64,000 bases of DNA from Eubacteriaceae bacterium Marseille-Q4139 (GTDB lineage: Bacteria; Bacillota; Clostridia; Lachnospirales; Lachnospiraceae): assembly GCA_018223415.1 (NCBI GenBank), contig JAGTTQ010000001.1, forward strand, positions 1,378,365-1,442,364. The letters are read 5' to 3'. Position numbers and translations under genes: made by a program. Each line of letters opens with the position of its first letter. Position 1 is the stretch's first letter. Under the pieces are notes generated by a model. That model searched no databases. It was not told where the DNA came from and was given only the letters and a program-made list of their open reading frames with translations. This document shows positions 46,028 to 53,497 of the stretch, piece after piece.

Positions 46028-47576
46028 GGTATGCACCTCCGATCCTCTCTTTAGAATCCTCCTTGACGCCAAGCATGTAAAGGCCCAGCTCATTCTCGGA
46101 GGTATGTTTTACGTCGTCGATATAGCCCACGATCCGCCCCTCATGCATGACGAGGATCGTATCGCTTAAGGAGAGCACCTCGCTTAAGTCGGCGGAAACC
46201 AGAAGAATCGCTTTCTTTCTCTTCCTCATCTCCACGATCCGCTTTCTGATGAACTCGATGGCGCCCACGTCGATGCCGCGGGTCGGCTGGTTCATGATTA
46301 AAAGCTCGGGATCATAATCGTACTCGCGGCCCACCACAAGCTTCTGGACGTTTCCGCCGGAGAGCTCGGAGACGGACTGCTTGGAATTATCGTATTTTAC
46401 AAGGAATTCATCGAGGATCCGCTTCGTGAATTCCGTCACCTTTCTGCTGTCGATGAGGCCGTGGGACTTTAATTTGTCCGTATAGTAGACCTTGGAAATC
46501 GCATTGTCCTCCAGGGAGAGCTTCGGGGCCGTCCCGTACTTCATCCTGTCTTCGGACACATGGGAAATCCCGGCCTCCTGGCGCTTTAACACCGGCGCAT
46601 GGGAGAGGTCGTTTCCGTTTAGGGAGATCGTCCCGTTCTGCTGCTTTAATGTGCCGACGATGGTCTCTACAAGCTCCGACTGGCCGTTTCCGTCGATGCC
46701 GGCGATTCCTAAAATCTGTCCCTCACGGATGGAAAAGGACACATGGTCGAGCCTTGTCTTTCCAAACTGGTCGGCATAAACCAGGTCTTTTACGGAAAAG
46801 ACGGTTTTTCCGAAATCCGCTTCGTCCTTTTCGATGTCAAGGCTCACGTCGCGGCCCACCATCAGGCGGGAAATCTCGTGCTCGTCCAGGTCGGAAATCT
46901 CGTAGGTTCCCATGGTGCGCCCGTCTCTTAAAATCGTCATGCGGTTACAGAGGGCCTTGACCTCGTTGAGCTTATGGGAAATGAAAATAATTGTATGTCC
47001 GTTTTCCCGGAGAAGCTTTAACTGTTCAAAGAGCTCCTCCGTCTCCTGGGGCGTTAAAACTGCCGTCGGCTCGTCTAAGATCAGGATGTGGGCGCCGCGG
47101 TATAACGCCTTTAAAATTTCTAATTTCTGACGCATGGCAAGGGAGATGTCCTCGACCTTTTCCTGCGCCTCTACCTTCAGGTTATATTTTTCCGACAGCT
47201 CCGTCGTGATGCGGACTGCCTCTTTTCTGTCCACCTTAAGGCGGCCGCCTGTCTCCGCCCCAAGGATCAGGTTCTCCGCCACGGTCATGGACGGCACCTG
47301 CATGAAATGCTGATGCACCATGCCGAGGCCGGCTGCGATGGCGTCGCTGGAGGAAGAAAAGTGTACTTCCTTCCCGTCCACAAAGATCTGGCCCTCGGTG
47401 GGCGAGAGCATGCCGAACAGCATTTTCATCAGCGTGGATTTTCCCGCGCCGTTCTCCCCCACAAGCGCATGGATTTCGCCCTTTCTGACCTCAAGGTTTA
47501 CGTTGTGGTTCGCCACAACGCCGCCGGGATACACCTTCGTGATATTCCGTGCTTCCAGGATATTCCCCTGCTCCAT
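46020..47576 (-). CDS. Nucleoside ABC transporter ATPase, NupO-like (two ABC domains)
   Basis: A 518-residue protein with two ABC domains. Domain 1 has Walker A GENGAGKST, a degenerate signature (ISLAMRQKLEILKAL) and Walker B ILILDEPTAVL. Domain 2 has a degenerate Walker A (GIDGNGQSELVET), signature LSGGNVQKLVVGRE and MNQPTRGIDVGA. This asymmetry is normal for sugar- and nucleoside-type ATPases such as NupO/YufO. Start ATG 47576 follows AAAGGA. Confidence 0.9.
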   Translation of the reverse strand: MEQGNILEARNITKVYPGGVVANHNVNLEVRKGEIHALVGENGAGKSTLMKMLFGMLSPTEGQIFVDGKEVHFSSSSDAIAAGLGMVHQHFMQVPSMTVAENLILGAETGGRLKVDRKEAVRITTELSEKYNLKVEAQEKVEDISLAMRQKLEILKALYRGAHILILDEPTAVLTPQETEELFEQLKLLRENGHTIIFISHKLNEVKALCNRMTILRDGRTMGTYEISDLDEHEISRLMVGRDVSLDIEKDEADFGKTVFSVKDLVYADQFGKTRLDHVSFSIREGQILGIAGIDGNGQSELVETIVGTLKQQNGTISLNGNDLSHAPVLKRQEAGISHVSEDRMKYGTAPKLSLEDNAISKVYYTDKLKSHGLIDSRKVTEFTKRILDEFLVKYDNSKQSVSELSGGNVQKLVVGREYDYDPELLIMNQPTRGIDVGAIEFIRKRIVEMRKRKKAILLVSADLSEVLSLSDTILVMHEGRIVGYIDDVKHTSENELGLYMLGVKEDSKERIGGAYHE

Positions 47577-47607
47577 AACATCTTTCCTTTCTCCTAAATG
47601 CACGCAA

Positions 47608-47636
47608 ATCTCCTGCCCTCCAGGGGAACAGGAGAT
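47608..47636 (-). promoter_or_regulatory. Intercistronic hairpin between bmp and ATPase genes
   Basis: Perfect arms ATCTCCTG (47608-47615) / CAGGAGAT (47629-47636) with an inner CCCTCC/GGGG pairing. Without a T run it likely stabilises the binding-protein message. Confidence 0.5.
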
Positions 47637-47670
47637 CTGCGCCGGCAGTCTGATTCTTTATATGTCCTTA

Positions 47671-48867
47671 TTACTGGGCACCGTCAATGATTCCCTTAAG
47701 GGTGGCCTCATCCATGCCGTATGCACTGTCAACCGTTACTTCGCCTGCAAGGAGCTTGGACTCTGCGTCGATGACTGCAAGGCGGATGTCCTCCGGAACA
47801 ACGGTCTGATAGATGTCATTGTCTGCAAGGCCGACTGCACCGTCCGTAAGGCCGAGGATCTCATACTCACCGTAGGGCAGCTCGCCGTCGATATGTCTCC
47901 GGATGGAGTTAAAGATGCTGTCGCCTACGCCCTTGATGGCAGAGGAGATGATGAAGTTCTCTTCCGGCTCGCCCTCGTATGCAAGAGCCTGGTCGGAGTC
48001 AACGCCGATGACGTATTTCTGGCTCTCGGCTGCTGCCTCGATAACGCCTACGGAAGCCGGGCCGGCAGCTACGAATACGCAGTCAGCGCCGGAAGAATAC
48101 TGAGTCAGGGCAAGCTCTTTTGCCGTCGCGGAATCCACATAGGAACCAACGTAGGAAACCTTCACCTGGATGTCCGGGTTTACGAACTGAGCGCCTTCGA
48201 TATAGCCGACAGCGGAGTCGTTGATAACGGCAGCCGTGTCTTTTGCGCCTACAAAGCCGATTACGGCATCTTCATTTGCAAATTCCATATCGGAGGACGT
48301 TACGCTTGCAGCCAGGACGCCTGCTAAGAAGGCAGCCTCGTTCTGCTTGTAGCTCATGGAATATACGTTGCTTAAGTCGTCTAAGGTATAGTCCACATCC
48401 GTATCGAAGATGATGTACTTCTTGTCCGGGTAATCGGGAGCAACCGTCTCAAGGACTTCCTTCATATCCCAGGTTCCGACGATGATGATGTCTGTATCTG
48501 TCTCAGAAGCGTCAAGAAGGGAACCCTCGAACTTTGTCTTGTCGTTGCCCATCTCGATCATTTCTACTTCCACCAGGTCGCTCATCTCGTTCTGGAGTCT
48601 CTCCATACCGGCCTGTGCGGAGTCGTTGAACGCCTTGTCGCCGAAGGAACCTGTTACCATCAGGGTTACTTTTACCTTCTCGCCGGTGGCTTCTGCTGCC
48701 TCTTCGGCTGCTTCTGTGCCGTCTGCCGCCTTGCTGTCTTCCGATGCTTCGGTGGTCTCAGCCGCGCTTGCTGCTGCGGTTGTCTCTTCGTCGCTTCCCG
48801 CGCATCCAAACAGCATGGACGCTGCAAGGGCCATCGTCAGAGCGCCGCATAAGAATCTCTTTTTCAT
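47671..48867 (-). CDS. BMP-family nucleoside-binding lipoprotein
   Basis: A 398-residue lipoprotein: signal peptide with lipobox MLFGC (Cys22), an acidic Ala/Glu/Thr linker, then the BMP domain (VTLMVTGSFGDKAFNDSAQAGMERLQ; IGFVGAKDTAAVINDSAVGYIEGAQ; CVFVAAGPASVGVIEAA). BMP/PnrA/NupN proteins capture purine or other nucleosides outside the cell. Two bases separate it from the M20 gene upstream. Confidence 0.9.
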   Translation of the reverse strand: MKKRFLCGALTMALAASMLFGCAGSDEETTAAASAAETTEASEDSKAADGTEAAEEAAEATGEKVKVTLMVTGSFGDKAFNDSAQAGMERLQNEMSDLVEVEMIEMGNDKTKFEGSLLDASETDTDIIIVGTWDMKEVLETVAPDYPDKKYIIFDTDVDYTLDDLSNVYSMSYKQNEAAFLAGVLAASVTSSDMEFANEDAVIGFVGAKDTAAVINDSAVGYIEGAQFVNPDIQVKVSYVGSYVDSATAKELALTQYSSGADCVFVAAGPASVGVIEAAAESQKYVIGVDSDQALAYEGEPEENFIISSAIKGVGDSIFNSIRRHIDGELPYGEYEILGLTDGAVGLADNDIYQTVVPEDIRLAVIDAESKLLAGEVTVDSAYGMDEATLKGIIDGAQ

Positions 48868-48869
48868 AA

Positions 48870-50186
48870 TCAGTCATTCTCCTTTTCATAATAAGTTGAT
48901 TTATTCAAACTATCCAGTTTTTCCAGATAGTTTTTCTTGTCCATCACCGGCCGGAAGGCTTCTTTAATCTTCCATGCCGCCGCGCCGCCGTCCGTTAAAA
49001 GCCCTTCTACCGTGTCGGCAAAGTAGTGGGCCGGAACCCGGTAGGCCTGTTCCTCGTCGGCCGTCTTAAAATCCTTTCCGTGGATCGTGCCGGAAAAGCC
49101 TGCGATGCCGATTTCCACCGTCGGCCACATGAGGGAAATGTCGCCCATGTCGCCGGAGGCAAAGCCGTGGGTTCCCTGGGCAATTTTTTCCGGTTCCATG
49201 TATTTGAGAATGTGGGTCTTTACGAATTCCGTCAGGTTTTCATCCTGATGGAGCGGGAAATAGCCCGGCGTGTCCTGGATTTCCAGGCCGCAGCCAATGG
49301 CTAAGGCGCCCGCCCGAAGGGCCCTGTTCACTTTGGCGTTTGTCTCGAAAATGGCGTCCACGGTTTTGGCCCGCACATACATCTCAATCTGCGTCCTGGC
49401 CGGCACCGTGTTGACGGTCTGGCCGCCCTCCTGCATGACAAAATGAACGCGGATGGCGTCCTCGGCCCTAAAGGTCTCCCGCAGGAAATTGATGCCGGTC
49501 ATGGCGAGGTTCGCCGCGTTTAAGGCGTTTACGCCGCCCTCGGGATTTGCGCCGGCGTGGGTGGCCTTTCCGTAGAAAATGGCCCGCTTCTGGATGAAGC
49601 CGTTTAAGCCTGCGCCGATTTCTGCGTGGTAGGTTTCCATGTCGATGCCCATGGCGTGACAGGACAGCATGATATCGATGTCGTCAAAGACGCCTGTGGC
49701 AATCATCTCCTGCTTGCCGGACGGGTAATGAAGCTTTCCCTCGGCAATCAGGCTCTTTCTGTAATCCATGTCGCAGAATTCCTCTCCCGGCGTCACGAGA
49801 AGCGTGACCTTGCCGCAGAGATCCTTTAACATGTCCGATTCCTTTATGGCCAAAAACAGGCTTAACATTACGCCGATCTGGGCGTAGTGGCCGCAGGTGT
49901 GGGCCGCGTAGTCGCCCTCGTTGGCGTAGGGGTGCCCAAGGGTCGGGACGGCGTCAAACTCGGCGATCAGGCCGATGTTTGGGCCAGGCTTTCCCGAATC
50001 CAGGCAGGCCGTAAGCCCGGTGTAGGCCGCGTCCTTATAGGGAATCCCGGCCTGTTCTAATTTTGCGATGACTTTCTTTCTCGTCTCAAATTCTTTGAAG
50101 CCCAGCTCCGGATGGCAGTAGATGTCCTCGCTCATGGCGATGATTTCCGGAAGTACGGCATTTAGCGACTCATGGATCTGATTCAT
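48870..50186 (-). CDS. M20-family amidohydrolase
   Basis: A 438-residue metallohydrolase of the M20D (aminoacylase/IAA-amino acid hydrolase/AbgB) type. The likely metal ligands are Cys and His of HTCGHYAQIG, the Glu pair of TPGEEFCD, and His of LSCHAMGID; the Asp usually found after CGH is Tyr here. It is the first gene of the nucleoside transporter operon, which is unusual. The substrate may be an N-acyl or amide compound brought in by the same transporter. Start ATG 50186 follows GAGGAGAAAAGATAT. Confidence 0.82.
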   Translation of the reverse strand: MNQIHESLNAVLPEIIAMSEDIYCHPELGFKEFETRKKVIAKLEQAGIPYKDAAYTGLTACLDSGKPGPNIGLIAEFDAVPTLGHPYANEGDYAAHTCGHYAQIGVMLSLFLAIKESDMLKDLCGKVTLLVTPGEEFCDMDYRKSLIAEGKLHYPSGKQEMIATGVFDDIDIMLSCHAMGIDMETYHAEIGAGLNGFIQKRAIFYGKATHAGANPEGGVNALNAANLAMTGINFLRETFRAEDAIRVHFVMQEGGQTVNTVPARTQIEMYVRAKTVDAIFETNAKVNRALRAGALAIGCGLEIQDTPGYFPLHQDENLTEFVKTHILKYMEPEKIAQGTHGFASGDMGDISLMWPTVEIGIAGFSGTIHGKDFKTADEEQAYRVPAHYFADTVEGLLTDGGAAAWKIKEAFRPVMDKKNYLEKLDSLNKSTYYEKEND

Positions 50187-50203
50187 ATATCTTTTCTCCT
50201 CTC

Positions 50204-50341
50204 GGAACAAAAAAACAGAAAATACGTCCAGCCGGCCCATTTCCGCATCCGGATGGCCGGCGAAGTGTTTTCTATAATAAGTACATGACAATATATGACA
50301 AATTCATGACTATCATAATCAATGCAGAGGGGGATTGTCAA
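50204..50341 (-). promoter_or_regulatory. Promoter, phased repeats and possible attenuator of the nucleoside operon
   Basis: Minus-strand promoter TTGACA (50336-50341), 18-base spacer, TATGAT (50312-50317). Just downstream the plus strand shows ATGAC at 50285, 50295 and 50306, that is 10 and 11 bases apart, on one face of the helix. Nearer the gene is a stem GCCGGCC (50231-50237) / GGCCGGC (50255-50261), followed on the minus strand by TATTTTCTG and seven T, which could act as a terminator. Operator and attenuator roles are inference. Confidence 0.5.
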
Positions 50342-50442
50342 GGGAAAAACGAAAGAATATATAGCAAGCTACCGCAGTCCAACATGTTTTCAGAACACTT
50401 TCGCAAAGCTTATGGAGATTATTGCCTAATTGCGCGAAACGC

Positions 50443-50473
50443 TTGCACCCCCCCCCCCGGGATTTGTTATAAT
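50443..50473 (+). promoter_or_regulatory. Promoter of the pel operon with an 11-C tract in the spacer
   Basis: TTGCAC (50443-50448), then a 19-base spacer, then TATAAT (50468-50473) with an extended TG motif (TGTTATAAT). The spacer begins with C50449-C50458, which with the last base of the -35 makes eleven consecutive C. Loss of one or two C would bring the spacer to 18 or 17 bases. Transcript start near 50480, about 64 bases before the first gene. Confidence 0.65.
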
Positions 50474-50543
50474 GTTTTGGAACTTTAAGGCTCTGGCAAA
50501 TTAAATCGTCAAGCCATAGCTATTACGGGCGGGAGGTGGAACC

Positions 50544-52598
50544 TTGAGTCTGTTCGTTGCAGGAAACAGTGCTCTCTGGCGGCGGGAAGAGCTGTCGCAG
50601 GCGCTGGAAGAAAAACGTGTCATCCTGGCCGAAAACCTCGTTTTGGAGGATTTAAAGCGGCTTTTTGAAACCTACCATTTTGATAAGGTCATCTATGTGT
50701 CGGAATATCTGAATTTTCTTGGGAAAGCCAACTCCAGGCTTGAGGAGATCCAGACACTCCTGAAGCTTTGCGTCCAGTTTAAAACGGATCAGGTGGTCTT
50801 TTTGAGCACCGCCTCTGCCGGGCCGGCAAAGACCGACGAGGGGATTTCTGTCCGCGCCCAGGAAAGCCTGTTCCTTCATTATAAAGAGCAGGACGGTCTT
50901 TCCGTCCGCATCATCCGCTGCCCCTACTTATACCGCGCCGATCTGCCGGGCGATTATTTTTACCGGCTCTTTACCCAGGCCGTTTCCGGGAAACCGCTGG
51001 TCATGGGCGCAGCCTTCCGGGAGCAGACGAATTTTTTATCGGCCGCCGAGATTCCCTCCTTCCTTTCCCTTCTGTTTGACCGATGGGAGGCCGGCAGGGA
51101 TATCATGGCTCTGCCGTCTTCGCGTCTTCGCGCCTTCGGCCTTCTCGCCTGGAAGATAAAGACCGTAACGGGCGCCAGCCAGGCGGAATTTTCAGAGACT
51201 GCGCGTCCTGAAGTGCCGTCCGATGATTTCGTCCGGCGCACCTATGGCTGGTTTGCAAAGGAAGATCCCGCAGAAGCGCTTCCTGACTTATTCGCCCAGT
51301 TCCAGGCAGCCTACGCCCCGAAAAAGGTATCGCTTATGAAGCGGGCCGCCGGCCTTCTGGGCGCCAGAAAGCCGCTTGTCATCGGGGCGGAAATGGCCGT
51401 TCTCTGGATCCTCGTGGAAGTCCTCATGAATACCATATACGGTACCTCCACCTGGAACATGGTAGATCTGCGTCTGCTGTTTGTCGTTCTCATGGGCAGC
51501 ATATACGGTATGACTGCCGGAACTACTGCCGCTCTTTTGGCGACTATCGCGGTCGGCCTCTCTTACGCCAGAACCGGCCTTAGCTGGCAGGTTGTCTTTT
51601 ATCAGCCTATCAACTGGCTCCCGTTCACCATGTATTTCGTAACCGGTGCCATCTGCGGCCATGTGAGCCAGAAGTACCGGGACACCATAAAAAATTCGGC
51701 TGCTGAAAAGCGGCTCCTCGAGGAAAAATACATGTTCCTTCTGGAGCTCTACCAGGAAGCCGTAAAATACAAGGATCAGTATAAGAAACAGATCATTTCC
51801 AGCCGCGACAGCTTCGGGAAAATCTTCCAGGTTGTCCGCCGCTTAGACACCCTGGAGCCAAGGGAAATCTACTCCCATGCCATCGCCATCCTCGAGGACG
51901 TCATGGATACGGAAAACTGTGCGTTTTATTCTCTCCGCGGAGAGGACGCAGCATTCGCCCGGCTCGAGGTATCTTCGCCGCAGCTCCATACAAGATTAAA
52001 AAAATCCATCCGTATGGACGAATACGGAGAGGTTCTTGAGACCCTGAAGAAAAATGAGGTGTGGGTCAACCGGGAGCTGTCCTTCGACTTCCCCATGTAT
52101 GTGGCCGGCGTCCGGAACCGGGAGGGGAAGCTGATCCTGCTTATAATGCTCTACCAGGTACCATACAACCAGATGACGTTATATTATGTAAACTTGTTCT
52201 CCATCCTCTGCGGCCTCATCCAGGACGGGCTCTGCCGTGCCTGGGACTACCAGACGGCAATCCAGGAACACAGCTACATCCGGGATACCATCATCATGAA
52301 CGAGGAAGCCTTCCTCCGGCAGCTCCAGCTTAACCACATGCTGACGGAACAGGGCGTCTCCTCTTACAGCCTTTTAAGATTTTACGACAGCCGGACGCCG
52401 GAGGAAATCAGCCGCCTTCTCGAAGGCCGGATCCGCGATTCCGATCTTCTCGGCATGGGCGGCGAGGGCGAATATTTCCTTCTGCTTTCCCAGTCGGATG
52501 CGGCAGGCGACGCCATTGTTTTAAAACGGCTGGAAAGCCTTGGCCTGGACTGCCGCCTCGTTCAGTGGAAGGATCGGGAGGTACTTTTAAAGCGATGA
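50544..52598 (+). CDS. pelD: PelD-like protein: SDR-like domain, membrane helices, GAF and degenerate GGDEF
   Basis: A 684-residue protein. Residues 1-260 look like an atypical nucleotide-sugar epimerase/SDR domain (VIYVSEYLNFLG, VVFLSTASAGPAKTDEG), as described for Gram-positive PelD proteins. Hydrophobic helices lie at about 277-297, 309-342 and 356-374, then a coiled coil, a GAF domain (about 435-560) and a degenerate GGDEF domain. In the last, GGDEF is replaced by GGEGEY (639-644), but the I-site RxxD is kept as RDSD (631-634), the site through which PelD binds cyclic di-GMP. The TTG start follows GGGAGGTGG. First gene of the operon. Confidence 0.82.
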   Translation: MSLFVAGNSALWRREELSQALEEKRVILAENLVLEDLKRLFETYHFDKVIYVSEYLNFLGKANSRLEEIQTLLKLCVQFKTDQVVFLSTASAGPAKTDEGISVRAQESLFLHYKEQDGLSVRIIRCPYLYRADLPGDYFYRLFTQAVSGKPLVMGAAFREQTNFLSAAEIPSFLSLLFDRWEAGRDIMALPSSRLRAFGLLAWKIKTVTGASQAEFSETARPEVPSDDFVRRTYGWFAKEDPAEALPDLFAQFQAAYAPKKVSLMKRAAGLLGARKPLVIGAEMAVLWILVEVLMNTIYGTSTWNMVDLRLLFVVLMGSIYGMTAGTTAALLATIAVGLSYARTGLSWQVVFYQPINWLPFTMYFVTGAICGHVSQKYRDTIKNSAAEKRLLEEKYMFLLELYQEAVKYKDQYKKQIISSRDSFGKIFQVVRRLDTLEPREIYSHAIAILEDVMDTENCAFYSLRGEDAAFARLEVSSPQLHTRLKKSIRMDEYGEVLETLKKNEVWVNRELSFDFPMYVAGVRNREGKLILLIMLYQVPYNQMTLYYVNLFSILCGLIQDGLCRAWDYQTAIQEHSYIRDTIIMNEEAFLRQLQLNHMLTEQGVSSYSLLRFYDSRTPEEISRLLEGRIRDSDLLGMGGEGEYFLLLSQSDAAGDAIVLKRLESLGLDCRLVQWKDREVLLKR

Positions 52599-53497
52599 CA
52601 GACTTATTTTTGTGGTTTTTCCTGCTTTTACATATCCTGTGCTGTCTGATCCTGGCAGCCCTGACGCGCCCCGGTATTTTAAAGGCGCCGGCTGCTTTTG
52701 TGCTTTGCGCGTTTTTTCTGCCTGTCTGGGGCGAAATTTCTGTCCTCATGCTCCATTTCATGTGCGTGCGGAAAAAGACGGGGACAAAACAGAGCGAGGT
52801 GGAGGTTCAGCGGTTCGACGGTTCCGGACGCCCGCACCTGGAGGCGGATGTCCATGACACCTCCTTCATCATTCCCCTCGGCGAGGCGCTTGCCATCAAC
52901 GATCCGCAGGTGACACGCTCTGTCATGATGGGGATTGTCGGGGAAAACCCGGAAGAGTACATGGATTCCCTGCGTCTGGCCGGACAGGACCGGGATGTGG
53001 AGGTTGTCCATTACGCCGTCACTGCCATGGCAGAAATTTCCAAGGAATACGACTTAAAGCTCCAGCAGTTTGAGCGGGCCTACGCCCACGATCAGAACAA
53101 TCATGAGCTGATCTCCGACTACCGCCGGTGTCTGGAGGAATATCTCGGCAACAAAATCGGACAGGGCTCCTTTCTTACCATGCAGCGGGTTCAGTACGGC
53201 AAGCTTCTGGAAAAGGAGCTGGCCTTTGCCCCCGGTTATGAGCTCTATGTCAAAAAGGCAAAAAACCATATGGTTCTCGGCGAATATGAACAGGCAGACC
53301 GTGTCCTTGATGCGATGGAGAAACGCTATCCCGGCCGGGAGGAAACCTGGATGCTGCAAATCGAGTCCTGTGCCCGCCAGGGTGACGGCAACGGCGTCCG
53401 GGCCTTGCTTAAAAAAGCAGAGGCTTCCATGAAGCTTTCGGCTGCCGGAAGGGAAATTGCGGATTTCTGGAATGGAGGGAAGCGAATTGGATCATAA
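52595..53497 (+). CDS. pelE: PelE-like membrane protein with helical repeats
   Basis: A 300-residue protein with two N-terminal hydrophobic helices (LFLWFFLLLHILCCLILAAL and a second around 28-50), then a cytoplasmic region of paired helices of the TPR/HEAT kind (DREVEVVHYAVTAMAEISKEYDLKLQQFERAY-like units). PelE works with PelD and PelG in the membrane assembly for Pel export. Its ATG overlaps the pelD stop as ATGA. Confidence 0.75.
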   Translation: MTDLFLWFFLLLHILCCLILAALTRPGILKAPAAFVLCAFFLPVWGEISVLMLHFMCVRKKTGTKQSEVEVQRFDGSGRPHLEADVHDTSFIIPLGEALAINDPQVTRSVMMGIVGENPEEYMDSLRLAGQDRDVEVVHYAVTAMAEISKEYDLKLQQFERAYAHDQNNHELISDYRRCLEEYLGNKIGQGSFLTMQRVQYGKLLEKELAFAPGYELYVKKAKNHMVLGEYEQADRVLDAMEKRYPGREETWMLQIESCARQGDGNGVRALLKKAEASMKLSAAGREIADFWNGGKRIGS

